From the NCBI GenBank assembly GCA_900546575.1, contig URDM01000004.1, positions 5,925 through 69,924 of the forward strand: a stretch of 64,000 nucleotides of DNA. The letters are read 5' to 3'. The position numbers and the translations under genes were made by a program. Shown here one piece after another: positions 53,080 to 60,712 of this stretch. Source of the stretch: an uncultured Prevotella sp. (GTDB taxonomy: Bacteria; Bacteroidota; Bacteroidia; Bacteroidales; Bacteroidaceae). How positions within the stretch are numbered: the first letter of the stretch is position 1; each line of letters starts with the position of its first letter. The notes under the pieces are model-generated. The model was not told the origin of the DNA, made no database searches, and saw only the letters and a program-made list of their open reading frames with translations.

Positions 53080-53118
53080 AGGCAGAAATAAGGGCCAGAC
53101 AAAAGGGCTGAAACTTGT

Positions 53119-53185
53119 GTAATACTATTGTAATACTATCGTAATCTGTGCGTCATTGGTTTTATGTTTATATCCACTAATTTTG
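53119..53185 (+). promoter_or_regulatory. Promoter of the leucine-rich-repeat gene with 11-bp direct repeats
   Basis: GTAATACTATT (53119), GTAATACTATC (53130) and GTAATCTGTGC (53141) are spaced exactly 11 bases. They are followed by TTG at 53156-53158, 19 bases, and TAATTTTG at 53178-53185. Direct repeats at 11-base spacing are how PhoB-type (OmpR-family) regulators bind. Confidence 0.7.
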
Positions 53186-53228
53186 CAGCACGATAACATT
53201 TATAGCAGTACGCTAACATTTATATATA

Positions 53229-54083
53229 ATGAAAGAGAAGAAGAAGGAATTATTGGGTGCGCTTAAGAAGCGGCTTGATGGTAATGATGTAGTTGAAAAT
53301 CAGGTCATAAAACTTGCATTGAAGAAACTGGACGGTGCGCGCGACGACGGATGGGGAGTGTTCTACTCTAAGAGTGGCCGCCGTCTTGTAGCCGCCAAGA
53401 AGACCATTGAGGGAGTCTATGCCGTCAAGGACGACACGCAAGAGATATGCGACAACGCCTTTTGGGGTTGTGCCTATCTGCGCAGCGTAGCCATGCCAGC
53501 CACTGTGACACGCATTGGCGACGAGGCTTTCGCCCGTTGTCTGTCGCTCGAATCGGTATGTCTGCCTTCATCTGTAGAAGAAATGGGCAAGAATCCTTTT
53601 GTAGGTCTTGACAGCAAGGTGGTCAACTGTCAGTCGGCAGCATTTGCCGTTGATGCCAAGATACTTTATAATGCCGACCGCACCCGTCTCATCTCGTGCA
53701 TGACCGATGCTTCGATGATTATCGTTCCGAAGACCGTCACCACCATAGGCAGCCTTGCCTTCACACGCCGCAGCAAGTTGAAGAAGGTGCAACTGCCCGA
53801 CGGACTCGACCGCATTGGCCGTGATGCCTTCAGCGATTGTGATGCTCTCGAAGAGGTCGTTATCCCTGCTTCGGTCACAACAATCGATCCTTACGCTTTC
53901 GCTGGCTGCGACCGCCTGCGCAAGATTACCTTCCTCGGCACTCCGAAGCGTCTGGCACGCACGGCATTCAGCGATTGCGACAATCTGCTTTCGGTTATTG
54001 TGCCCGACGGCGAGCAGAAAGCGTTCCGCAAACTGTTGCATGTCACCGAAGATAGTGACATGCTGGTGTTGGGAAAAGAATAA
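53229..54083 (+). CDS. Leucine-rich-repeat (BspA-like, LRR_5) protein, cytoplasmic
   Basis: A 284-residue protein. After ~55 residues with a basic start (MKEKKKELLGALKKRLDGND) come about eight LRR_5/BspA-type repeats of the form IGDEAFARCLSLESVCLPSSV and IDPYAFAGCDRLRKITFLG. BspA proteins are normally exported adhesins, but no signal peptide or sorting domain is visible here, so it may act inside the cell as a binding scaffold. It is divergent from the porin with a shared regulatory gap and precedes ppk1. Ligand is unknown. Confidence 0.85.
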   Translation: MKEKKKELLGALKKRLDGNDVVENQVIKLALKKLDGARDDGWGVFYSKSGRRLVAAKKTIEGVYAVKDDTQEICDNAFWGCAYLRSVAMPATVTRIGDEAFARCLSLESVCLPSSVEEMGKNPFVGLDSKVVNCQSAAFAVDAKILYNADRTRLISCMTDASMIIVPKTVTTIGSLAFTRRSKLKKVQLPDGLDRIGRDAFSDCDALEEVVIPASVTTIDPYAFAGCDRLRKITFLGTPKRLARTAFSDCDNLLSVIVPDGEQKAFRKLLHVTEDSDMLVLGKE

Positions 54084-54241
54084 GCCCCACCCCCAGCCCC
54101 TCCCCCGTAGGGAGGGGAGCGATATGCTTTACAACTCACAACTTTGTAACAGATATAATAAAACTTTAATTCCCTATTTTCAATCCCCACGTTACATTTC
54201 ACTCCCCTCCCTGCGGGGGAGGGGCCGGGGGTAGGGCTTTT
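54084..54241. repeat. Inverted pair of GC-rich family G repeats
   Basis: CCCCTCCCCCGTAGGGAGGG near 54098-54117 and, inverted, CCCTCCCTGCGGGGGAGGGG near 54203-54223, about 85 bases apart. The whole gap between the leucine-rich-repeat gene and ppk1 can fold back. No other content seen. Confidence 0.75.
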
Positions 54242-54257
54242 AGTCTTATATTATAAT

Positions 54258-56297
54258 ATGAAAAAGCAAACAACCTACATAGATCGAGACGTGAGTTGGA
54301 TGTACTTCAACCACCGTATTCTGCAAGAAGCCGAGAAGCAGCAGGTGCCCCTGCTCGAACGTCTTTCGTTTCTTGGCATCTACAGCAACAATCTTGATGA
54401 GTTCTTCCGTGTGCGTGTAGCCTCGCTCAATCGCTTGGCTGACAGCGAAAGCCTGCCCGACAAGCGCCGCAAGGAGTTCAAGCGCACGCTCAAGACCATC
54501 AACCGGCTCAACGAGGAGTATTCGTCTGAATACACCAAGGTGATAAAGAGTGTGTTCGCCGAACTCGAAGAACACCACATCCGACTGCTCAACGAGACCC
54601 AACTCAACGACGAGCAGAAGCAATTTCTCAAGCGTCTGTACTACGACAAGCTCAACGGCTCGACCAATCCCATCTGGCTCTCAGCCATCGACGACCTCAA
54701 CACGCTTGAGGACAACCGCATATACCTCGTCGTAAAGAAGACCCACACCGACTCGGAACGTAAGGTGAAGTATGCCGTCATCAAGGTTCCCGACCGCGTG
54801 TACGGCCGCTTCATACGCCTGCCGCAGAGCGACGGCTACGACAACATCATGTATCTCGACGACGTGATACGCTTCTGTCTGCCTCTGATATTCATCGGCA
54901 CCAAGCCGTCGACATACGAAGCCTACTCCTTTAAGTTCACCAAGGATGCCGAAATGGAGGTGGACAACGATGCCGACTACGGCGCTATGGAGAAGATAGC
55001 GCTCGGAGTGAGCTCGCGAAAGCGTGGCGAACCCATCCGTGTGATATACGACAAGGACATGCCACGCGACATGCAGAAGCGCGTTTTCGACCGTCTTAAT
55101 GTGCGCGAACTTGACACTTCGCTCGCAGGCGGACGCTATCAGAACCACCGCGACCTCATGTCGTTCCCCGACTGCGGTCACAACGAACTGAAATACGAGA
55201 AGTGGCAGCCTGTGATGAAGCCCGAATTCCTCGCCGAGGAGTCGCTCTTCGAACAGATACGCAAGAAAGACCGCTTCATACACGTGCCCTACAACTCGTT
55301 CGACGCCTACATCCGACTGCTGCGCGAGGCTGCCCTGCGCCCCAGCGTCAAGGAGATAAAGACCACACTCTATCGTCTTGCCAAGGATTCGAAGGTGGTG
55401 AAGGCGCTCATCTGTGCCGCCCGCAACGGCAAGAAGGTCACGGCTGTGGTCGAACTGATGGCGCGATTTGACGAGGAGAGCAACATCAAGTGGAGCAAGC
55501 GAATGCAGGAAGAGGGCGTCAATGTAATATTCGGTGTCGAAGGACTCAAGATTCACAGCAAACTGCTGTACATCAACACCACTAAGGGCGACATAGCCTG
55601 CGTGGGCACAGGCAACTTCCACGAGGGCAACGCACGCGTATATACCGACTATCTGATGATGACCGCCCGCCAGGGCATCGTGAGCGAGGTGGCCAAGGTG
55701 TTCGACTTCATCGACCGTCCCTTCTCGCCGATGCGCTTCCGCGAGTTGCTCGTGTCGCCAAACTCAATGAAATCGCGCATTCTGCGACTCTTCGACAACG
55801 AGATAAAGAACGCGCAGGAGGGCCGTCCGGCGTGGGTCAAGATAAAGATAAACCACATAACCGACCCCGATGTAGTCAACAAGATGTACGTCGCATCGCG
55901 TGCCGGAGTGCGCATCGACGCCCTTGTACGCGGCAACTGCTCGCTCGTGCCGGGCATAGAGGGTGTGAGCGACAACATACGCGTCGTCGGAATCATCGAC
56001 CGTTATCTCGAACATTCACGCATACTGATATTCTGCAACAACGACAAGCCACGCTACTTCATAGGCTCAGCCGACTGGATGCCGCGCAATCTCGTCAACC
56101 GTATCGAGGTGCTCACACCCGTCTACGACGACGAAATGAAGCGCGACCTCATGCGAACCGTCGACTACGGACTGCGCGACACTACCAACGGACGCATCGT
56201 AGACGGCCGTGGCACCAACGAGATACAACCCGTGAAGGAAGGCGTAGAGCCGTTCCGCTCGCAGGAAGAACTGCACATCGAATACAACAAGATATGA
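54258..56297 (+). CDS. ppk1: Polyphosphate kinase 1
   Basis: A 679-residue PPK1. Start domain YIDRDVSWMYFNHRILQEAE is diagnostic. The phospho-acceptor is His433 in KIHSKLLYI, with the second active His586 in YLEHSRILIF; RFDEESNIKWSKRMQEEG and ADWMPRNLVNRIEV follow. It polymerises the ATP gamma-phosphate into polyphosphate. Its stop overlaps the ppx start (ATGA), so synthesis and breakdown enzymes are coupled. Confidence 0.97.
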   Translation: MKKQTTYIDRDVSWMYFNHRILQEAEKQQVPLLERLSFLGIYSNNLDEFFRVRVASLNRLADSESLPDKRRKEFKRTLKTINRLNEEYSSEYTKVIKSVFAELEEHHIRLLNETQLNDEQKQFLKRLYYDKLNGSTNPIWLSAIDDLNTLEDNRIYLVVKKTHTDSERKVKYAVIKVPDRVYGRFIRLPQSDGYDNIMYLDDVIRFCLPLIFIGTKPSTYEAYSFKFTKDAEMEVDNDADYGAMEKIALGVSSRKRGEPIRVIYDKDMPRDMQKRVFDRLNVRELDTSLAGGRYQNHRDLMSFPDCGHNELKYEKWQPVMKPEFLAEESLFEQIRKKDRFIHVPYNSFDAYIRLLREAALRPSVKEIKTTLYRLAKDSKVVKALICAARNGKKVTAVVELMARFDEESNIKWSKRMQEEGVNVIFGVEGLKIHSKLLYINTTKGDIACVGTGNFHEGNARVYTDYLMMTARQGIVSEVAKVFDFIDRPFSPMRFRELLVSPNSMKSRILRLFDNEIKNAQEGRPAWVKIKINHITDPDVVNKMYVASRAGVRIDALVRGNCSLVPGIEGVSDNIRVVGIIDRYLEHSRILIFCNNDKPRYFIGSADWMPRNLVNRIEVLTPVYDDEMKRDLMRTVDYGLRDTTNGRIVDGRGTNEIQPVKEGVEPFRSQEELHIEYNKI

Positions 56298-57178
56298 ACA
56301 TCGCCGCTATAGACATAGGCTCCAACGGAGCCAGACTGCTCATAAAGAGTTTCGACGACAACGCACCCGAGTCGTCACGTATACGCAAACTGCTCTTCAT
56401 CCGCATCCCCTTGCGACTGGGCAAGGACGTTTTTGCGCTCGGCAAGATTTCGAAGGAGCGCCAGCGCATGATGATGCACATGATGAAGGGATTCAGCGAG
56501 TTTATGCAACTGTACAATGTTGAGCACTTCCGCGCCTGCGCCACGTCGGCAATGCGCGACGCCGAGAACGGCAAGAAGGTGATGCGACGCATCGAGAAGG
56601 CCACGGGCATCCGTCTGGAGATAATACCCGGAGCCGAGGAGGCGCAGCTGCTGTGCAACAACCTCGTGGAGAACACCGCCAGTACCGAAGGCAACTATGC
56701 CTACGTCGATGTAGGCGGAGGCTCCACCGAAATCTCCTTGCTGCACGACGGCATATTGGCAGAGAGCCACTCGTTCAACGTGGGCACTCTGCGCATGCTT
56801 GCCGGAGCCGTGACCCAGGAAGAGCGCAACGCCATGTGCCGCATGCTCGAGAAGTATGCCGAGGAGTTTCCCGACACCAAGATTATCGGTTCGGGCGGCA
56901 ACATCAACCGTCTCTTCAAGCTGGCGCACGTCAAGGGCGACTCGCGCACGCTGCCCGTGGACACGCTCAAGCAACTCTATGCCGAGCTGGCACCGCTCTC
57001 CATCGAGGAGCGCATGCAGCAATACAAGCTCAAGGACGACCGCGCCGACGTGATAATGCCCGCTGCCGAGATATTCCTCCTCGTAGCACGGTCGCTCAAG
57101 TGCAACGAAATCCTCGTGCCCAACATCTCGCTCGCCGACTCCATTGTAGACGGCATATACAAGAAGAATAAAGAGTAG
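56294..57178 (+). CDS. ppx: Exopolyphosphatase (Ppx/GppA family), short form
   Basis: A 294-residue ASKHA-fold protein. Phosphate-binding strands are IAAIDIGSNGARLLI at the start, DVGGGSTEISLL near 139, and IIGSGGNINRLFK near 196. It lacks the C-terminal HD-like domain of E. coli Ppx (513 residues), as do many Bacteroidetes members. It hydrolyses polyphosphate or (p)ppGpp. The ATG at 56294 overlapping the ppk1 stop is chosen; longer frames lie inside ppk1. Confidence 0.93.
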   Translation: MNIAAIDIGSNGARLLIKSFDDNAPESSRIRKLLFIRIPLRLGKDVFALGKISKERQRMMMHMMKGFSEFMQLYNVEHFRACATSAMRDAENGKKVMRRIEKATGIRLEIIPGAEEAQLLCNNLVENTASTEGNYAYVDVGGGSTEISLLHDGILAESHSFNVGTLRMLAGAVTQEERNAMCRMLEKYAEEFPDTKIIGSGGNINRLFKLAHVKGDSRTLPVDTLKQLYAELAPLSIEERMQQYKLKDDRADVIMPAAEIFLLVARSLKCNEILVPNISLADSIVDGIYKKNKE

Positions 57179-57207
57179 AGAATCCAAGTATAAATAATGG
57201 CTGTTTC

Positions 57208-57311
57208 AAAACGAGTCCTTTTGCCTTCCAAAAGGACTCGTTTTGCATTGTAAAAGGACTCCTTTTAGGGAGCAAAAGGATTCGTTTTGGAAGCCAAAAG
57301 GACTCCTTTTG
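57208..57311. repeat. Array D of 22-bp-period palindromic repeat (5 units)
   Basis: Cores start at 57208, 57230, 57252, 57274 and 57296, with ACTCG and ATTCG variants. It follows ppx by 29 bases. A TAACTTTG box (57402-57409) for the next, broken gene lies beyond. Confidence 0.9.
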
Positions 57312-57444
57312 GAAAGTGGAATGTTAAGTGTTGAATGTTATCTCACCACAACGCCACCACAACATTTCAACTTTATATGCTTATAATTCGTTCGTTTTGT
57401 GTAACTTTGCCACGAGTTATAAACCTAATAGTGCAATTCTTGCA

Positions 57445-58131
57445 ATGAAAGCATTTTTATTCATCATTGTGTCATTGCTCGCATCGGTCAGTACAATTGC
57501 GCAGAATGTGAAGTTTGACATCGAAACCGACCTCCAGCGGCTTGACTCCGTCGTGGCAAACAGCGCCAACTACGACCGTCAGAAACAGCAGAACATCAAT
57601 CTTATAAAGCGCTCTGCCGGGACTTACGTCACACCTACCGAACGTTACAATTTCTACAAGCGTATGTACCGAGTACATGAAGTACGACAGCGATTCGGCA
57701 AAACACTATGCGTTGTTGTGCCAGGAAGTGGCAAGCCGAGCTGATATTCCCAACCTTGAAGTGTCGGCAATGCTCGACAGGGCGTATATTATGATTCTAT
57801 GTGGCGAACTGATTGACGCGCAACGCATACTTAACCATATATCCACACCGGTAGAAAACATGCCGGAGGATGTGCAGATGTGGCGGCACCGAGCGCGCCT
57901 TCAACTATGCCATGCTGTGCACCGATTCTGCCTGCCTCCGACCGTCTTACGCCCGAGCTCCGCATCTATGCCCTCGTCAGCATGGGCATCACCGACAGCG
58001 TCAGCATAGCCGAGTTTCTGCATTATTTGCCCCAGACCATATACAACTATCGTCTGCGTGTGCGCCATAACGCATGCATACCCGAGAAGAACTTTGCCGA
58101 CGCCGTCGCACAGATGTATGCCGACGAGTAG
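57445..58131 (+). pseudogene. Broken DUF6377-type regulator
   Basis: The gene starts MKAFLFIIVSLLASVSTIAQ (signal peptide) and runs to YNFYKRMY. Near 57668 it shifts by one frame to EYMKYDSDSAKHYALLCQEV with TPR-like helices to about 57890. A second break or deletion follows, and the end [20 protein letters not shown] with [18 protein letters not shown] (about 57950-58131) is in a third frame. Those last two pieces look like the LuxR-like DNA-binding end of DUF6377 regulators, whose full length is over 500 residues. Only about 230 codons remain, so the TPR core and transmembrane part are mostly gone. Confidence 0.75.
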
Positions 58132-58136
58132 GGCTG

Positions 58137-60083
58137 CTATTTGTTCAGAGTCCAGCGTGTGTCGGGATTGTCGGACAATACACGCATGCTGAGCTTGCCG
58201 CCACGGCAGCTTAGCACAGCCACTGTGGCGTCACTCTTGTTATATCCGCCTCCTACATATACGGGATAGCTGCATCCGTCAACGCCCTTAGGATAGAACT
58301 TGGCGTTGTGGGTGTGTGCAGCCAGCGCCACATTGAACGGTGCACGGCTGAGCATCGGACCCCACAAATCGGTGCAAGGGCGATAGCTGTCGGTATTGCC
58401 GAATACAGGTATGTGGCTTATGAGCACGTGATTGCGTGCCGACTTGAACTCACGGCTTGCCAACTCCTTCTTTATAAACTCCACTTGGTCGCATCTGAGC
58501 TGCGTGAAGTCGTTCAGTCCGCCATACACGGGCGTTGAGTCGGGCTTGTCTTCGCCTAAGTCGAGCAGCATGAATCGGGTGTTGCCGCGTGTGAATGCGC
58601 TGTAGGTCTTGTCGTTGTAGTAGCCTATCTGATGGTGCATTCCAGCCGAGTAGAAGTTGCGTATCTCATGATTTCCACGCAGGAATATGACTGGTTTCTC
58701 TGCACCGTTCACCTCATCAGCCAGACTGTGTATCATGCTTATGGCATGCTCACGGTTGCGCGGTTCGGGCAGACAGTCGCCGTTGAATATCACAAAGTCG
58801 TAGTCGATGCCCTTGCAAAGGCTCTTCAGGTGGGCAAGAGTCTCGCCGTGCTCGTGCAGGTCGTTGAAGACGAGGCACGTGAAGTCCTCGTCCTTGAGGG
58901 CAGGAGTGCGGAACGAGTAGAACGGAGTGCGCAGCGTGTCGGCTCCGAAGTGGTTGGAGTAGGCTCCCTTGTACAATATTTCCATTGCACACACGCGATA
59001 ATAGTAGCGTGTGCCGGGCTTCAAGTTGTCAAGCCTGATGTTGTTCTCGATGTCATAGCACACCTCCTGTCCGTCAAGTATGGTACGGGCGCGCTGTGTA
59101 TGCTGCGTGTCGGTGCCGTATTCTATCCAGCAGTGGCACACGCTGTTGGTCTGGAACATCACGTTCATTGAAGTAGGGGTGGCAAGTTGCAGATAAGGTT
59201 GCGTTGTAAGCAGCTTGTCGACAGGTGTGGGCAGCACAATGTCGGCAAAGATAGGGCGGTGGTCGGAGGCGAGAGTGTTCACTACTTCGGAGTGAAGCGT
59301 CACGGCAGGCTCGCCGACGTACGGCCTGTACTGTTCCCAACCTTTCTCGGCAGGTCCTGGACGGCGCACATCGCCATAGCTTTTGTACACGGCAATGTAG
59401 TCGAGACACTCACGAGGATTGTCGGCAGGCCACGATTTGCCCTTGTTGTTGCATATGTAGAAATTCTTCTCAAGTTGCTTTATGAATGGCGAATCGGGCT
59501 GGGCGTTAAGGTCGCCGGCAATGATAAACGGCTTGTAGCATTTCTTTGCAACGTTCTCAATTATGCTTATCGAAGCCATAAGGTCGGCTTCGGTGAGCGA
59601 GAGATGGGTTGCTGCAAATACGTAGTCGTCAAATTCTGCCACGAGCAGCGTACGTGCTTCCTCGCGTCCGGGCAACGCATGCTGTTCGGTTCTTACGGGA
59701 CGCTTGCGCGAGAGAATGCCGATGCCGTACTTGCCGCCGTCGAAACTGATGGCAGGAGCATACGAGGCATAGTAGCGCATGTGGTCGGCTATCTCGCCGA
59801 GTGAGTAGGTGTTGTCGGTACGGCGGGTCATGCTGTCAACCTCCTGTATGGCTACTACGTCGGGATTGATGTCCTCCAGCACGTTGGCTATGCGCTTGTA
59901 GTCGAGTTTCTGGTCCATACCAACGCCATGCTGTATGTTGTAGGAAGCTATGCGCAGCTGGCGTGGCAACTTGGATGTGCAGGTCTGAGCCTGCAAAGGA
60001 ATGGCTGTAGTAATTGCAGCGGGCAACAGAAGCGAGAGCAATAATCGCTTCAGTTGAGAGATTGTTTTGTTTTTGGTTATCAT
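58137..60083 (-). CDS. Secreted endonuclease/exonuclease/phosphatase - metallophosphoesterase fusion
   Basis: A 648-residue exported protein (signal peptide 1-32). Residues ~42-290 are an EEP domain with RIASYNIQHG, AIQEVDS, GIGILSRK, AGDLNAQPD and SDHRPI. Residues ~305-395 are a fibronectin-like domain like the N-terminal domain of purple acid phosphatases (TPTSMNVMFQTNS, LDNLKPGTRYYYRVCA). Residues ~400-640 are a calcineurin-type metallophosphoesterase with FNDLHEHG, FNGDCLP, RGNHE, ISHIPVFG and AAHTHN. Both active sites look intact. Substrates could be nucleotides, DNA, phospholipids or sugar phosphates; a phosphate-scavenging role fits the neighbours. Confidence 0.88.
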   Translation of the reverse strand: MITKNKTISQLKRLLLSLLLPAAITTAIPLQAQTCTSKLPRQLRIASYNIQHGVGMDQKLDYKRIANVLEDINPDVVAIQEVDSMTRRTDNTYSLGEIADHMRYYASYAPAISFDGGKYGIGILSRKRPVRTEQHALPGREEARTLLVAEFDDYVFAATHLSLTEADLMASISIIENVAKKCYKPFIIAGDLNAQPDSPFIKQLEKNFYICNNKGKSWPADNPRECLDYIAVYKSYGDVRRPGPAEKGWEQYRPYVGEPAVTLHSEVVNTLASDHRPIFADIVLPTPVDKLLTTQPYLQLATPTSMNVMFQTNSVCHCWIEYGTDTQHTQRARTILDGQEVCYDIENNIRLDNLKPGTRYYYRVCAMEILYKGAYSNHFGADTLRTPFYSFRTPALKDEDFTCLVFNDLHEHGETLAHLKSLCKGIDYDFVIFNGDCLPEPRNREHAISMIHSLADEVNGAEKPVIFLRGNHEIRNFYSAGMHHQIGYYNDKTYSAFTRGNTRFMLLDLGEDKPDSTPVYGGLNDFTQLRCDQVEFIKKELASREFKSARNHVLISHIPVFGNTDSYRPCTDLWGPMLSRAPFNVALAAHTHNAKFYPKGVDGCSYPVYVGGGYNKSDATVAVLSCRGGKLSMRVLSDNPDTRWTLNK

Positions 60084-60189
60084 TTTTTTTGTCTTAAGTT
60101 ATGGTTTTCGAATGGCAAAGTTCGTGATAAAAAACGAAAACAGCAAGAAATACACAATGCAATGTTTTAAATTGGAAGTTACAGTAAAT

Positions 60190-60244
60190 AAAAAAGAACA
60201 ACATTGTCAGGTCTGTTGCTTATGCCTGATAATGTTGTTCTTTT
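60190..60244 (-). terminator. Hairpin terminator after the nuclease remnant
   Basis: AAAAGAACAACATTGTCAGG pairs with CCTGATAATGTTGTTCTTTT (one mismatch), with A and T runs. Confidence 0.85.
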
Positions 60245-60266
60245 GGCTTTAATTAGTTTGTATGCC

Positions 60267-60620
60267 TTATTGTCTGCACAGACTTTCCACTTCGTCCGTA
60301 CTCAAGCCGGTCATTGATGCAATGACATCAATGTCCATGCCTTTTGCGTACATCATTTTTGCCACCATTGCAATGCCTTCAGCGCGTCCTTCTTCTCTTC
60401 CTTCAGCACGTCCTTCCTCTCTTCCTTCAGCACGTCCTTCTTCTTTTGCTGTGTCCAACGAGTTCTTTATATCCCTATAAGCTTTGAGGCTGTCTTCATA
60501 TTCGCGCAATTCCGTAGGTGAGAAACGGGCTATTGCAGCAGCGTCAAACAGTTTTGTGAATATCTTTTTGTTGCTATTTTTATCTGAGATTCTGATATAT
60601 CGTTCTTCTGATTGTCTCAT
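60267..60620 (-). pseudogene. C-terminal remnant of a Rpn-type PD-(D/E)XK nuclease/transposase
   Basis: 117 codons matching only the end of Rpn-type (recombination-promoting nuclease) proteins: DAAAIARFSPTELREYEDSL, a helix, then a coiled-coil of EEGRAEGREEGRAEG repeats and the helical end IASMTGLSTDEVESLCRQ. The ~200-residue nuclease core that should precede it is missing. The EGRAEGRE repeats are near-identical at DNA level, so copy number can slip. AT-rich codons suggest acquisition. A short live protein cannot be excluded, since it starts with ATG and ends with a terminator. Confidence 0.7.
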
Positions 60621-60712
60621 AACTGATTGTATTATAGCCTATGGCAAAGATACAGCATTAAATCAGAATAATCAAACTTTTGCAAGAAATTATACGAGAA
60701 TTAAACAAATGT

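Noticed and set aside
55832..56293. Extended N-terminus for ppx inside ppk1
   Set aside because: The extra 154 residues are an Arg-rich out-of-frame translation of ppk1; the ATG overlapping the ppk1 stop begins exactly at the family's IAAIDIGSN strand.
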